This document shows, one piece after another, positions 18,369 through 27,737 of a stretch of 64,000 nucleotides of DNA (within the stretch, counting starts at the first letter, position 1; each line of letters begins with the position of its first letter). The stretch spans positions 1 to 64,000 of the forward strand of contig JAGAMG010000042.1 of the NCBI GenBank assembly GCA_017624835.1, in the 5' to 3' direction. Below the pieces are notes generated by a model, which did no database searches, was not told the origin of the DNA, and was given only the letters and a program-made list of their open reading frames with translations. The position numbers and the translations under genes were made by a program. The DNA is from Lachnospiraceae bacterium. Its GTDB lineage: Bacteria; Bacillota; Clostridia; Lachnospirales; Lachnospiraceae.

Positions 18369-19439
18369 CTAAAATCCTCTATTGGTTGACATTGCCACAA
18401 TGGACAAGGTAATCAGAAACAAAAACAATGCCGATGCCGTTGTGCGAAGCAACAGCATACAGGAATCTCCGGTCTTGTCCACGCATGCAGTAAGTCGCTT
18501 ATTACTTACAATCCCCATAACTGCCGCCGCTCCCTTTAATAAAAAAGCCATAAAAAAAATCTGCAACAATGGTGCCGCACACATTACAATCAGTAAAATC
18601 AACAATATAATACCAATACTATTTTTTATCACTACCGCAGACCCAACCACCAGCTCCACCACTCCGTCCGCTGCATTTCCCACTCCGGGAATGGCAGAAA
18701 TTATCTTCTGCAAAGAAGAAGCCTTCACGGAATCGATTACCGGTGTGACCACTGCCTGAAAAATACTGATACCTGTTACAATCCCAAGGGCTCCCTTTAA
18801 TATCCATCCTATGGACTTTTCCATAAGTTTAATTAATAAATTCAACTTTTCCTCTATCCAGATACCATTTATCAAAGTCAGTAAGCATTGGCTATAGATT
18901 AACGGAATTACCACCCCTATCAATATTTTTTCTGCCCCATAGATTAACAACAGCATTAATTGATAATATGCCCCCACGGTAGTGGTTCCTGCCGATAGAC
19001 CAACTGATATAAGATAAGTAGGAACCAGCAATTTGATAAACATGACAATATTTTCTATGGTATCCGATGCCGTTTCCAAGGTTTGTCCAAAGCATTTTAA
19101 CAGTACGGCTATTACTAATAAGTACATAAAGTAAAAGCCCAAGTCCGCCACCTGATGCTTATCAAAAATTTCAATAAAATGAGTCATAAGAGCAGCTACA
19201 ATTCCCAATACAATCAGCCACACAAAAATGTTTTTCATCCCCGTTGCAGAAACTGCCATCCCGGATATAATCCCCTCCAAAAACTGTGCCATTGCTCCCA
19301 AAATATCTCCGGACATTACCTGACTCATCAAGGACGAGAGAGAAATGTCATACTCCGGGAATAAGCTTCTCATTCCCTGCTCCAGCTCATCCAGTCCGTA
19401 ATCCTGCCAGATATTTTCCAGCTCAATCCTACCATCCAT
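18369..19439 (-). CDS. spoIIIAE: Stage III sporulation protein AE
   Basis: A polytopic membrane protein of 356 residues, the largest membrane component of the SpoIIIA complex. About seven to eight membrane helices are visible from residue 70 on, with the conserved YLISVGLSAGTTTVGAYYQ and IPGVGNAADGVVELVVGSAVVIKNSIG segments. The N-terminal 60 residues are soluble and there is no clear cleavable signal. The next gene upstream, spoIIIAD, ends 17 bases away. Confidence 0.93.
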   Translation of the reverse strand: MDGRIELENIWQDYGLDELEQGMRSLFPEYDISLSSLMSQVMSGDILGAMAQFLEGIISGMAVSATGMKNIFVWLIVLGIVAALMTHFIEIFDKHQVADLGFYFMYLLVIAVLLKCFGQTLETASDTIENIVMFIKLLVPTYLISVGLSAGTTTVGAYYQLMLLLIYGAEKILIGVVIPLIYSQCLLTLINGIWIEEKLNLLIKLMEKSIGWILKGALGIVTGISIFQAVVTPVIDSVKASSLQKIISAIPGVGNAADGVVELVVGSAVVIKNSIGIILLILLIVMCAAPLLQIFFMAFLLKGAAAVMGIVSNKRLTACVDKTGDSCMLLLRTTASALFLFLITLSIVAMSTNRGF

Positions 19440-19456
19440 CCATTCTACATCCTTTT

Positions 19457-19843
19457 CTAAAGCATTCCCTGTATCTGTTCAATTACTGCAAACAAAATAG
19501 GCAGCCCTGCAAACATTACCGATAGCTTTCCTAAAATTTCTATTTGGTCGGAAACTGACGCAAAACCTGCATCCTTACAAATCCCTGCACTAAATTCACA
19601 AATGTAAGTAATGCCGATTACCTTTAATAATATAGAAAGATATCCCTGCGAGGCTCCCAGATATTGCCTGATAAAGTCCAATTGGTTCATAACCGCTTCA
19701 ATCTGCCTGACCACATAACCAAACACCAGAATACTTAATGCAAACCCTATGTACAGACCATACTCCGGCTTTTGTGCTTTAAATTGAATTGCCAAAAGCA
19801 CCCCCACAATGCCAAATAATCCGATTTTTATAATTTCCGTCAT
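19457..19843 (-). CDS. spoIIIAD: Stage III sporulation protein AD
   Basis: A 128-residue integral membrane protein with four predicted helices. Together with SpoIIIAC and SpoIIIAE it belongs to the membrane platform of the mother cell-forespore channel. The family segment YICEFSAGICKDAGFASVSDQIEILGKLSVM is present, and the length is standard. Confidence 0.92.
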   Translation of the reverse strand: MTEIIKIGLFGIVGVLLAIQFKAQKPEYGLYIGFALSILVFGYVVRQIEAVMNQLDFIRQYLGASQGYLSILLKVIGITYICEFSAGICKDAGFASVSDQIEILGKLSVMFAGLPILFAVIEQIQGML

Positions 19844-19873
19844 GCTCCTACCCTTTCAAAAGCCCATCTTTCT

Positions 19874-20068
19874 TTATAATGCAAAAAGCGACTGCACGGT
19901 AAGAAATAAATCATATATGTAAGGCACTATCCATGTAAGAACCAAAATAAGCCCTGCCAGACTGATTAGAAACGCATGTTCCTCCCGCCCGCTATGCTTC
20001 AACACCTGACTTAATATGGTGATTAAAATTCCTACTGCTGCTATTTTAAAAATCAGACTTACTCCCAT
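19874..20068 (-). CDS. spoIIIAC: Stage III sporulation protein AC
   Basis: A 64-residue membrane protein with two helices joined by a KHSGREEHAF loop, the classic SpoIIIAC layout and length. It resembles SpoIIIAD in fold and works in the same membrane platform. GAGGAAGT precedes the ATG. Confidence 0.93.
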   Translation of the reverse strand: MGVSLIFKIAAVGILITILSQVLKHSGREEHAFLISLAGLILVLTWIVPYIYDLFLTVQSLFAL

Positions 20069-20094
20069 ACTTCCTCACATTCCCCGGCACATTT

Positions 20095-20613
20095 TTAAAG
20101 TAATATTACCACCAACAACAGACCGCTCATTGCTCCCAAGCCCACAGCCATTCTGCATTTTTCAGTATTTTCTTTATCCAGACGCTTGGCAGTGGCCTCC
20201 AACAATTCCTTGCTGCGTTCAATGGTTCTTAGTTGCATGCTTCCATCCTCAAAGCTTTGTCCTACTGCAAAGGCTAAAAAATCCTCTTTATCCTGCTTTG
20301 TAACAGGAAGCTTTTGCAAACATTCCTCCATGATTTCACAAAACACTTTGGGAAAACTTTCCCCGGGATTTTCCTGCATACAGTGGTATATCCCCAAAAA
20401 AGCCTCTCCAAAGGGCTCTGGCTGCCGTTCTCCGATACGCTTACAGCATTCCGGCAAGGGCGTTTTCCCATATCGTATTTCACTCATCAGCATTTCCAGG
20501 ATTCCTTGTAAACTTCTTACATTCTTCAGTCTCAGAATAAACTGCCCGCGATACCACATTCCCAATCCCAGACAGCCTATTATAATCATGCTTCCACCCA
20601 ACAAACGCAGCAT
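20095..20613 (-). CDS. spoIIIAB: Stage III sporulation protein AB
   Basis: A 172-residue membrane protein with a helix at each end (about 5-20 and 150-172) and a cytoplasmic helical domain between them. It has the family segments LQGILEMLMSEIRYGKTPLPEC and a C-terminal LGAMSGLLLVVILL anchor. It is a T2SS GspF-like partner of the SpoIIIAA ATPase. AAGGAGG lies before its ATG, inside the spoIIIAA frame, which continues 134 bases into this gene. Confidence 0.92.
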   Translation of the reverse strand: MLRLLGGSMIIIGCLGLGMWYRGQFILRLKNVRSLQGILEMLMSEIRYGKTPLPECCKRIGERQPEPFGEAFLGIYHCMQENPGESFPKVFCEIMEECLQKLPVTKQDKEDFLAFAVGQSFEDGSMQLRTIERSKELLEATAKRLDKENTEKCRMAVGLGAMSGLLLVVILL

Positions 20614-21544
20614 AGGCTTCCTCCTTATTCAAAATCTCCTTGATAATGGGCTTTCCGTTTTTTTTTCCTAAAATAATAAAAAGATCAAACATTTCTTCCT
20701 GAACCATATGATTCCATTGAAATCTTCCGGCCATATCCGCAAGTCCTTCCCCATGAACCGTGGCAAGGATTCCCACTCCGCAATAAACCGCCATACGAAG
20801 TGCCCTTATATCTTCTTCTCCCCCAAGCTCATCAACAGCAATTACTTGTGGCGACATAGAACGAAGTAAAAGCATCATTCCCTGGGTTTTAGGACAAGCA
20901 TCCAACACATCCGTTCTCATTCCCACGTCATTTTGGGGCTGTCCCAAGCAGGAGCCGGCAATTTCCGAGCGTTCATCCACCACTCCCACACACCTTCCCA
21001 TACCGTATCTATTGCCATCCGATACCTGTCTGATTAAATCTCTGAGTAACGTAGTCTTGCCACAGCCGGGTGGTGAAATAATTAAAACATTCTTTAATTG
21101 TCCCTTCTCATACAGATGGGGTAATACCTTGTCCGCTACCCCCTTTATCTGATGGGCAATGCGAATGTTGATGCAGGAAATATTCTTTATGGTGCGAATG
21201 GAACCATCCCCCTCCTGCACTACTTGTCCCGCAATTCCTACCCGGTGTCCCCCGGCTACCGTTAGAAATCCCTGTTTAAATTCATCCTCATAGGCATACA
21301 GGGAATAACAACAAAGACAATTCAATATTTCTTCCAGTTCTTCCCGCCCTACACAATAAGCAGAATCCGGCTTGTCCTGAATCTCTCCCCCTTCATCCAG
21401 AAAAGCCTCACGCCCTCCAAGTATCAGTAAAACCGGTCTGTCTAACCGTATTCTGATTTCCTGTAAATCCTGATAAAGAGCTACCGTCTCCCTCCAAAAA
21501 GCTTGTCTTTTTGACGGAAACAACTGTAACAATTCCTCCTGCAT
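20480..21544 (-). CDS. spoIIIAA: Stage III sporulation protein AA (ATPase)
   Basis: The secretion-type ATPase of the SpoIIIA complex. The 354-residue protein has Walker A SPPGCGKTTLLRDL (near 155), the VDERSEIAG segment, a Walker B-like VIAVDELGGEED, and ATVHG. The start at 21544 is set by AGGAGGTGGG; an in-frame ATG at 21586 lies too close to the candidate sigma-E promoter. The C-terminal 45 residues overlap spoIIIAB by 134 bases in another frame, longer than the usual short overlap. This could be a lost stop codon or a lineage-specific tail. Confidence 0.93.
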   Translation of the reverse strand: MQEELLQLFPSKRQAFWRETVALYQDLQEIRIRLDRPVLLILGGREAFLDEGGEIQDKPDSAYCVGREELEEILNCLCCYSLYAYEDEFKQGFLTVAGGHRVGIAGQVVQEGDGSIRTIKNISCINIRIAHQIKGVADKVLPHLYEKGQLKNVLIISPPGCGKTTLLRDLIRQVSDGNRYGMGRCVGVVDERSEIAGSCLGQPQNDVGMRTDVLDACPKTQGMMLLLRSMSPQVIAVDELGGEEDIRALRMAVYCGVGILATVHGEGLADMAGRFQWNHMVQEEMFDLFIILGKKNGKPIIKEILNKEEAYAAFVGWKHDYNRLSGIGNVVSRAVYSETEECKKFTRNPGNADE

Positions 21545-21586
21545 GACCCACCTCCTATCCTGCAACAACACTTTCCCTTTCTCCAT

Positions 21587-21613
21587 ATATATGACACTTC
21601 GGACAAGATATGC
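21587..21613 (-). promoter_or_regulatory. Candidate sigma-E promoter of the spoIIIA operon
   Basis: On the minus strand GCATATC (21613-21607) and CATATAT (21593-21587), separated by 13 bases, resemble the mother-cell sigma-E -35 (KMATATT) and -10 (CATACAnT) elements. The spoIIIA operon is a known sigma-E target in Bacillus. The predicted start site leaves about 35 bases before the spoIIIAA ribosome binding site and ATG. Confidence 0.45.
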
Positions 21614-21765
21614 CTGTGACTTGTATAAAAATTCCCCTCTTTATCCTGATTTCTACACTTCATTTTTACATACAGATATGTTATACTTTTCTACATATTG
21701 CGAAAGAATGATACGGCAGTCGAACGATACTCTGAAAGTTCCTGCCAGGAAAGGTTGGATTCTGC

Positions 21766-23124
21766 ATGAAAATTATTATTGTAGGATGCGGCAAGGTTGG
21801 CTGCACCTTAGTAGAACAGTTAAGCGGAGAAAATCATGATATCGTTGTTATTGATGAAAAAGAAGAAAAAATAAACCCCATTACCGATGAATTTGACGCC
21901 ATGGGCATTGTAGGTAATGGTGTCAGTTATCAGGTATTGAAAGAAGCCGGAATTGATCTGGCAGACTTACTGATAGCAGTAACCGGTTCTGATGAACAAA
22001 ATCTGCTTTGTTGTGTTATTGCCAAGAAAACCGGCAATTGTAAAACAATTGCAAGAGTCCGTAACCCTATCTACAATAAGGAAATTGGCTTTTTACGGAA
22101 GGAATTGGGGCTTTCCATGATTATCAATCCGGAACTTGCCAGCGCGGCTGAAATAGCACGCATCTTCCAATTTCCATCAGCAGTTAAAATCGATACCTTT
22201 TCCAAAGGACGTATTGAACTGCTTCACTTCCGTGTAACTTCGGACTGTCTGTTAAATAATTATGGTCTGATTCACATTCGTAGTACTTTAAAATGTGACG
22301 TACTTGTTTGTATGGTAACCAGAGGGGATGAAGTATTGATTCCTCGTGGTGATTTTGTATTCCATGAAGGGGATATCGTTGCCATTGTGGCAGCTCCGCC
22401 GAAAGCCAACGATTTCTTTAAAAAGATTGGCATAGACACCGGTAAGGTTCGTACTGCCATGATTGTAGGTGGCGGAACCATTGCCTACTATCTGGCAAAA
22501 AGACTGACGGATGTCGGTATCAGTACCAAAATAATTGATTCTGACCCTGCCCGCTGTGAAGAGTTAAGTGAATTACTGCCTAAGGCAACCATTATCTGTG
22601 GTGATGGTACGGATGAGCGCCTTCTTCTTCAGGAAGGAATTGCTTCCGTGGAAGGCTTTGCAGCATTAACCGGCATGGATGAAGAAAATATACTTCTCTC
22701 CCTCCATGCCAAAAAAGTTTCACACGCCAAAACAGTTACCAAAATTAATCGAATCACCTTCAACAGTGTGCTGACGGATATGAAACTGGACACTATTTCC
22801 TATCCGCGTCTCACAACTGCTGACATGATTATTAAATATGCACGTTCCATGAATGCTTCCTTAAACAGTAATGTAGAAAACCTCTACAAGCTGGAGGACG
22901 GTCGTGCTGAGGCCTTGGAGTTTTCCATTAAAGAGCCTTCTGCAGTTACAGGCATTCCTCTTGGAAAGATGCATATACGCAAAAATATCCTTATCTGTTG
23001 TATAAACCGCGGTGGACAAATTATTATTCCCAATGGTCAGGACGAGCTTCATGTGGGGGATTCCGTAATTGTGGTACTGACCCACTCCAGATTAAATGAT
23101 ATTAAAGAGATTCTGGAGGATTAA
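21766..23124 (+). CDS. trkA: Trk potassium uptake system regulatory protein TrkA
   Basis: A cytoplasmic 452-residue protein made of two RCK units, each an NAD-binding RCK-N (GCGKVGCTL at 7-15; VGGGTIAYYL near 237) plus a smaller RCK-C ligand domain. It gates the TrkH channel subunit encoded two bases downstream. The only ribosome binding site is a loosely spaced AGGAAAGG. The gene diverges from the spoIIIA operon. Confidence 0.95.
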   Translation: MKIIIVGCGKVGCTLVEQLSGENHDIVVIDEKEEKINPITDEFDAMGIVGNGVSYQVLKEAGIDLADLLIAVTGSDEQNLLCCVIAKKTGNCKTIARVRNPIYNKEIGFLRKELGLSMIINPELASAAEIARIFQFPSAVKIDTFSKGRIELLHFRVTSDCLLNNYGLIHIRSTLKCDVLVCMVTRGDEVLIPRGDFVFHEGDIVAIVAAPPKANDFFKKIGIDTGKVRTAMIVGGGTIAYYLAKRLTDVGISTKIIDSDPARCEELSELLPKATIICGDGTDERLLLQEGIASVEGFAALTGMDEENILLSLHAKKVSHAKTVTKINRITFNSVLTDMKLDTISYPRLTTADMIIKYARSMNASLNSNVENLYKLEDGRAEALEFSIKEPSAVTGIPLGKMHIRKNILICCINRGGQIIIPNGQDELHVGDSVIVVLTHSRLNDIKEILED

Positions 23125-23126
23125 TT

Positions 23127-24569
23127 ATGAATTTTGCAATTGTACGTTATATTATAGGTTTCCTATTACAATTTGAGGCAGGCTTTCTAATTTTACCCGG
23201 CATTATAGGCATCCCTTACGGTGAAGCCTTTGATTCCATTACCTACTTTGGAGTTGCATTGCTTTGTTTCCTGATTGGCAAATTATTAAGTAGGAAACGC
23301 CCCTCTCCATTTGAATTATATACCCGTGAAGGTTTTGCTGTTGTGGCATTGGGTTGGCTGATTTTAAGTATGTTTGGTGCCCTTCCCTTTGTCATTACCG
23401 GAGACATTCCCAGCTATATAGATGCACTTTTTGAAACCATATCCGGTTTTACTACTACCGGTGCCAGTATTCTATCCAATGTAGAAGCCTTAAGCCACGC
23501 CAATCTTTTTTGGAGAAGCTTTACTCATTGGATTGGCGGAATGGGAGTATTTGTTTTCATTATGGCAATCCTTCCATTAATGGGCGGTACCACCATGAAT
23601 CTCATGCGTGCCGAAAGCCCCGGTCCTTCCGTTGGTAAGCTGGCTCCCCGTGTAAAGGATACTGCCAAGATTCTTTATCAGATTTATATTGGCATTACTC
23701 TTGCAGAAATGATTGTGCTATGCTGTTGCGGTATGGAATTTTTTGATTCTATAACTACAACTTTCGGTACTGTAGGTACCGGTGGTTTTGGTATACGAAG
23801 TGACAGTATTGCGGGATACTCTCCACTGATTCAAAACATAGTTACCTTATTTATGATTCTCAGTGGTATTAACTATACCGCATACTTTTGTCTATTAAGC
23901 AAGCAATTTAAAGAAGCCTTTTCCATTGACGAAGTAAAATGGTATCTTCTGATTATTTTTGCAAGTGTGGGCATTATTTCCTGGAATATCCATGGTATGT
24001 ATTCCACCATTGGCGAAACTGTCCGACATGCATTTTTTCAGGTAGGTTCCATTATTACTACTACAGGCTTTGCAACCGTGGATTTTAATGCCTGGCCGGA
24101 GCTTTCCAAAACCATATTAGTCTTGCTGATGTTTATAGGTGCCTGCGCCGGAAGTACAGGTGGCGGTATCAAGGTATCCCGTATTATCATTTTGTTTAAA
24201 GCTGCTCACAAGGAGCTTTCCACAATGATACATCCCCGCCTTGTAAAAAAGACAAAAATGGATGGTCATGTGATTTCTCATGAGACCCTGCGTTCTACCA
24301 ACGCGTTTATCGCAGTATATCTGATTATCCTATTTGCTTCCGTTCTGCTGATTTCAGTGGATAATTATGATTTTACAACTAATTTTACCGCTGTCGCAGC
24401 AACGTTGAACAATATCGGACCCGGACTTGAGTTGGTAGGACCTACACAGAATTTTGCCCTTTTCAGTCCTTTTTCCAAATGCATATTAATGTTTGATATG
24501 CTTGCCGGACGTTTGGAGCTCTTCCCCATGCTTATTATATTACTTCCTTCCTGTTGGAAGAAATATTAA
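23127..24569 (+). CDS. trkH: Trk potassium uptake channel subunit TrkH
   Basis: A 480-residue membrane protein with the four pore-loop repeats of the Trk/Ktr/HKT family. Selectivity-filter glycines are seen in SGFTTTGAS, TVGTGGFG, TTTGFATV and LNNIGPGL. The protein ends normally at the AGRLELFPMLI helix and WKK tail. It forms the K+ pathway; TrkA binds the cytoplasmic face. Confidence 0.95.
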   Translation: MNFAIVRYIIGFLLQFEAGFLILPGIIGIPYGEAFDSITYFGVALLCFLIGKLLSRKRPSPFELYTREGFAVVALGWLILSMFGALPFVITGDIPSYIDALFETISGFTTTGASILSNVEALSHANLFWRSFTHWIGGMGVFVFIMAILPLMGGTTMNLMRAESPGPSVGKLAPRVKDTAKILYQIYIGITLAEMIVLCCCGMEFFDSITTTFGTVGTGGFGIRSDSIAGYSPLIQNIVTLFMILSGINYTAYFCLLSKQFKEAFSIDEVKWYLLIIFASVGIISWNIHGMYSTIGETVRHAFFQVGSIITTTGFATVDFNAWPELSKTILVLLMFIGACAGSTGGGIKVSRIIILFKAAHKELSTMIHPRLVKKTKMDGHVISHETLRSTNAFIAVYLIILFASVLLISVDNYDFTTNFTAVAATLNNIGPGLELVGPTQNFALFSPFSKCILMFDMLAGRLELFPMLIILLPSCWKKY

Positions 24570-24572
24570 ATC

Positions 24573-24617
24573 AAAAAGGTTACAGCATAGATATTGATGT
24601 GTGCTGTAACCTTTTAA
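24573..24617 (+). terminator. Bidirectional terminator after trkH
   Basis: AAAGGTTACAGCA (24575-24587) and TGCTGTAACCTTT (24602-24614) form a 13-bp perfect stem with T-rich sequence on both outer sides. It can end trkH on the plus strand and the transglutaminase-like gene (ending 24667) on the minus strand. Confidence 0.85.
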
Positions 24618-24666
24618 TATACTCTGATTATCTAATTGTTTGCTTTCCAATCGGTTGGAGCATGCT

Positions 24667-26109
24667 CTACCAGGTAGATACATTATGATGCAGCTTATAG
24701 TAATCTCCGCCCAAATATTCCACCTGCAATTGGATTGCAAAATTCTCCATTTTCAATTTCTTTAAAGCCTCATTTACATAGCCCTTTTTGTGTTCATTCT
24801 CTCCATACGCCTGTTCTATGGATTCCCAAAGACTCTTGGGCACAATATTAGTAAAGGTCTTAAGTCCGGTTCCCACCTTTTCCATCTGTGTCAGACAGTC
24901 TGCATAATAATCCGCCATAGTTTCCACTACATCTTCTTCCAAAATTCCGGCTTTTTTCAGATTTTCTTCTTTCTTTTGACGCTGCTCTGCCTCATATGCT
25001 TCCTGACTGTCAAAAGGCTTTAAGGGCCACTCTAACGGCTTATTCTCCGTCTTTTCATAGGCATCTCCATGAGAAACAGTTACTACACAGACCGGCAAAT
25101 TCACTGACAATCCATTTCTCGCATGGGTTGCAGCAAACTCTGTATCGGTTTTGTTATAATAATCATAGGTGGAAGGATTGGTATCATCCCAAGTCACATC
25201 CACATTATAAAATCTACCGCCCAGCTTAATAATATTCCATGCATGATCCCCTTGGGACAATCCGGTACAATAATAACAGGGGATGCCCAGCTTCTGCATA
25301 ATATATTGAAAAGCTCTGGCATAACCGGCGCAAACACTTTCTCCGTTTACAAGAGCGCTATAAGCACTTTGCCCCATATTGGCACCTTCCTTATAGGTAA
25401 CTCTCTTTACCAACTCATCATGTACTACCTTTTCCTTTGCCTCCAGCTTTGCAAACTGATCAGTAATGGAAATTATCTCCTTTGCCTTTGCTTCAAATTT
25501 TTCCTTGGACTTTTCAAAATCTTCCACGGTTTCATTAAATTTAAGTATAATCTCCAAACAACTGTCATTTTCCAAATACTTGCAGGAATATGCTGTTTCC
25601 AGCCAGAACAGTTCCGGATGGTCATTGTAAACAGCCTCAAATACCTTTTTTAAGTCAGAATTTCTGTAGGCAATTACCGGAGTAAAGGAAGCATTTCTAT
25701 CCAGAGCATTTGCATATATCTGCTTATATATGGTCTGCCCATCCTTATCCAGCATTCCAAAGTAAGGATATATTTCCTCATCAAAGGTCAGATTTTCACC
25801 GGATTCTCCAATATCCAGACTATCTGTAAGCTCCTTTGCATCCTCATAAGCAACTTCTTCGCCTTCAATGGTTACAGGTTCATATCCCACCATCGTGCTT
25901 GCCTGCTGCTTGGTTCCCACCTCCTGAGATTCTTCCCCGGTGGAAGGCAATATTTCTATTACTACTTCGTCTTTTACGGCAGCTTTCTCATTCAGTTTTG
26001 CTGAAATAGATTGTGTCAGGGAAGGATTCAATGCACAAACCAATATTGCTCCACATCCCAAAACAATTAAAATACAAATACTATAGAAAATATTTTTTAA
26101 TAGCTTCAA
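24667..26109 (-). CDS. Membrane-anchored transglutaminase-like protein
   Basis: A 480-residue protein with an N-terminal membrane segment (about 5-25), an acidic linker, a VYNDHPELFWL region shared with the lipoprotein at 11709, and a transglutaminase-like domain with Cys (SVCAGYARA), His (GDHAWN) and Asp (NVDVTWDD). It likely acts outside the cell on surface proteins or peptidoglycan-linked peptides. I prefer a TTG start at 26109, which has AAAGGA eight bases before it. The ATG at 26154 lies inside the upstream FliB-like gene and has GGAGGA directly against it, too close to work well. Confidence 0.78.
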   Translation of the reverse strand: MKLLKNIFYSICILIVLGCGAILVCALNPSLTQSISAKLNEKAAVKDEVVIEILPSTGEESQEVGTKQQASTMVGYEPVTIEGEEVAYEDAKELTDSLDIGESGENLTFDEEIYPYFGMLDKDGQTIYKQIYANALDRNASFTPVIAYRNSDLKKVFEAVYNDHPELFWLETAYSCKYLENDSCLEIILKFNETVEDFEKSKEKFEAKAKEIISITDQFAKLEAKEKVVHDELVKRVTYKEGANMGQSAYSALVNGESVCAGYARAFQYIMQKLGIPCYYCTGLSQGDHAWNIIKLGGRFYNVDVTWDDTNPSTYDYYNKTDTEFAATHARNGLSVNLPVCVVTVSHGDAYEKTENKPLEWPLKPFDSQEAYEAEQRQKKEENLKKAGILEEDVVETMADYYADCLTQMEKVGTGLKTFTNIVPKSLWESIEQAYGENEHKKGYVNEALKKLKMENFAIQLQVEYLGGDYYKLHHNVSTW

Positions 26110-26126
26110 TTTTCCATTCCTTTCCG

Positions 26127-27317
26127 TTATGGCTGCATTTGCTCCAGCAACCATTCCTCCAGAAGATTCAGATTTTCATCAGAATGCTCCACCTCTCTTG
26201 CATATCGGTAAGCCAATCTGACACACTCCTGCTTATCTATATATTTATCGGCTAAAAACCAGCTACACATTACAAATTCCTGTAGGAAAGCTACAGAAAA
26301 AACTGCAAGTGCCGCCTTGCTGAAAATACAATCGTCATATACTGCCCCACAAAAATAGGTATACAGAAAGAAAATTAGCAACTGTTGCTGATAATTTTCC
26401 CATTGTACTCTCTGTTTATCTTCTCCCAAACATTCCTTACAAAAGGCTTCGTATATTTCTTCGTAGTCCTTGTAATCGGCAGAATACAGGATAGCTTTTG
26501 TCTGCTGTAAAACCTCTGACCAATCTTCCCTTAGCCGTTCCAATTGCTCCAGCACTCCAAAGCTTTCCTTTAATCCCCTGAAACGTGCTTCCCCTTCAGG
26601 CAGCTTATATTCTTGCTGCAATCCTTTTATTTCCGCTTCCGTAGCCAGGTCTGTTTCCAATGCAGCAAACTGACTAATTACCTGCTCTATATCAAAAAGT
26701 CTTTCCTCATCCACACATAACTGCACTTGCCTTGCCATCTCCAACACCAAAGCCATTCGACAGTTCATAGGTATCCTTTTATTCTGTACAATGGAAAACA
26801 GCACCGCTCTGGCATCCTCTAACTGGGTAAACAGCAAAAAATCAAAGTCCTCAAATTCTTCTGCCAAAGGATCCTCTTTTTCATCCTCTGTTTCCAAAAA
26901 GTTTACCTTCCCCTGCCAGTTCAATATGATATCTGCCGCAACCGGACAGGATAACGACAGGGACCATTCTCGCAAGCCTTCAAACTCCTCCACATGTCTG
27001 GGATACCTTGTGCAGGTTTCACACAGCCATTCTTCACCCTTGTAAATTACCAAATCACATAGATTTTGTTCATTCAGCATACTGCATCTTTTATGAAACT
27101 GTAAAAAGCTTCCCTCTTCCCAATCAATCCCATTTAAAAGTCTGCCAGAAACAAAATCAGCCTCATCCGTTGAACTTCTCTTTCTACTAATCTCCCTGTC
27201 ATACCTTTCCAAGGAATCTTCATCAATCATAATCTGCCAACCTGCACAACAGGTATCCGGGCATTTGTCTGCTGTACACTGAAAACGGTCAAAATATTCA
27301 GGTTTTAGGTATCTCAT
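26127..27317 (-). CDS. FliB-like flagellin lysine N-methylase
   Basis: The 396-residue protein opens with the cysteine cluster CTADKCPDTCCAGW (14-26), and CDLVIYKGEEWLCETCTRYPR follows near 90-115. This is typical of the FliB/YkgJ-type family, which methylates flagellin lysines in Salmonella and is common in Lachnospiraceae. The Cys residues probably bind an iron-sulfur cluster or a metal. No flagellin gene is in the window. The gene overlaps the upstream unknown gene by 20 bases, so the two are probably co-expressed. Confidence 0.75.
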   Translation of the reverse strand: MRYLKPEYFDRFQCTADKCPDTCCAGWQIMIDEDSLERYDREISRKRSSTDEADFVSGRLLNGIDWEEGSFLQFHKRCSMLNEQNLCDLVIYKGEEWLCETCTRYPRHVEEFEGLREWSLSLSCPVAADIILNWQGKVNFLETEDEKEDPLAEEFEDFDFLLFTQLEDARAVLFSIVQNKRIPMNCRMALVLEMARQVQLCVDEERLFDIEQVISQFAALETDLATEAEIKGLQQEYKLPEGEARFRGLKESFGVLEQLERLREDWSEVLQQTKAILYSADYKDYEEIYEAFCKECLGEDKQRVQWENYQQQLLIFFLYTYFCGAVYDDCIFSKAALAVFSVAFLQEFVMCSWFLADKYIDKQECVRLAYRYAREVEHSDENLNLLEEWLLEQMQP

Positions 27318-27660
27318 GCTGAAATTCCTCCGACAATACTTTTCTTATCTGCACCCGTTTTGCAGTAATTCTGCTCATAAGCTGCAACGCTTCATTGCCA
27401 TTCTGATGACGTGCCGCTTCCCGGATTCCTTTCAAATAATTATCAAAACAGGTAATTCCCAATTCTTCACAATGCTGTTTCATACGATTACAATTATTCA
27501 TAACCAAATGCCATTGTTTTCCCTGAATACAATGACCTAACCGCAAAAAGTCCTGTCCCTGTAAAAACGCTCTGATTTCCCAAAGCTGTTCTTCCTCACA
27601 GTCCTTCCCTTCTTGATTTTTGATACCCAACAAGGATATCACCTGCTCATATGTGTCCAT
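27298..27660 (-). CDS. Unknown small helical protein upstream of the FliB-like gene
   Basis: I do not recognise this 120-residue protein. It is predicted to be all helical and soluble, with scattered cysteines and a Trp/His-rich middle (GKQWHLVMNNCNRMKQHCEEL). I place the start at 27660, where AGGA lies eight bases upstream. The in-frame ATG at 27720 would lie inside the terminator of the preceding gene and has no ribosome binding site. The overlap with the methylase gene suggests a shared role, perhaps as a partner or chaperone; that is inference only. Confidence 0.65.
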   Translation of the reverse strand: MDTYEQVISLLGIKNQEGKDCEEEQLWEIRAFLQGQDFLRLGHCIQGKQWHLVMNNCNRMKQHCEELGITCFDNYLKGIREAARHQNGNEALQLMSRITAKRVQIRKVLSEEFQHEIPKT

Positions 27661-27676
27661 TCCTTTATTCCTGCCT

Positions 27677-27713
27677 AAAAAATCCCGGATAGCGCTCTTG
27701 ACAGCTACCCGGG
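27677..27713 (-). terminator. Terminator after the PocR chemoreceptor gene
   Basis: The arms CCCGGATAGC (27684-27693) and GCTACCCGGG (27704-27713) pair with one mismatch, and six T follow on the minus strand. It separates the PocR signalling genes from the FliB-like group. Confidence 0.8.
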
Positions 27714-27737
27714 AAATCATTTTATGTACTGCACTGA

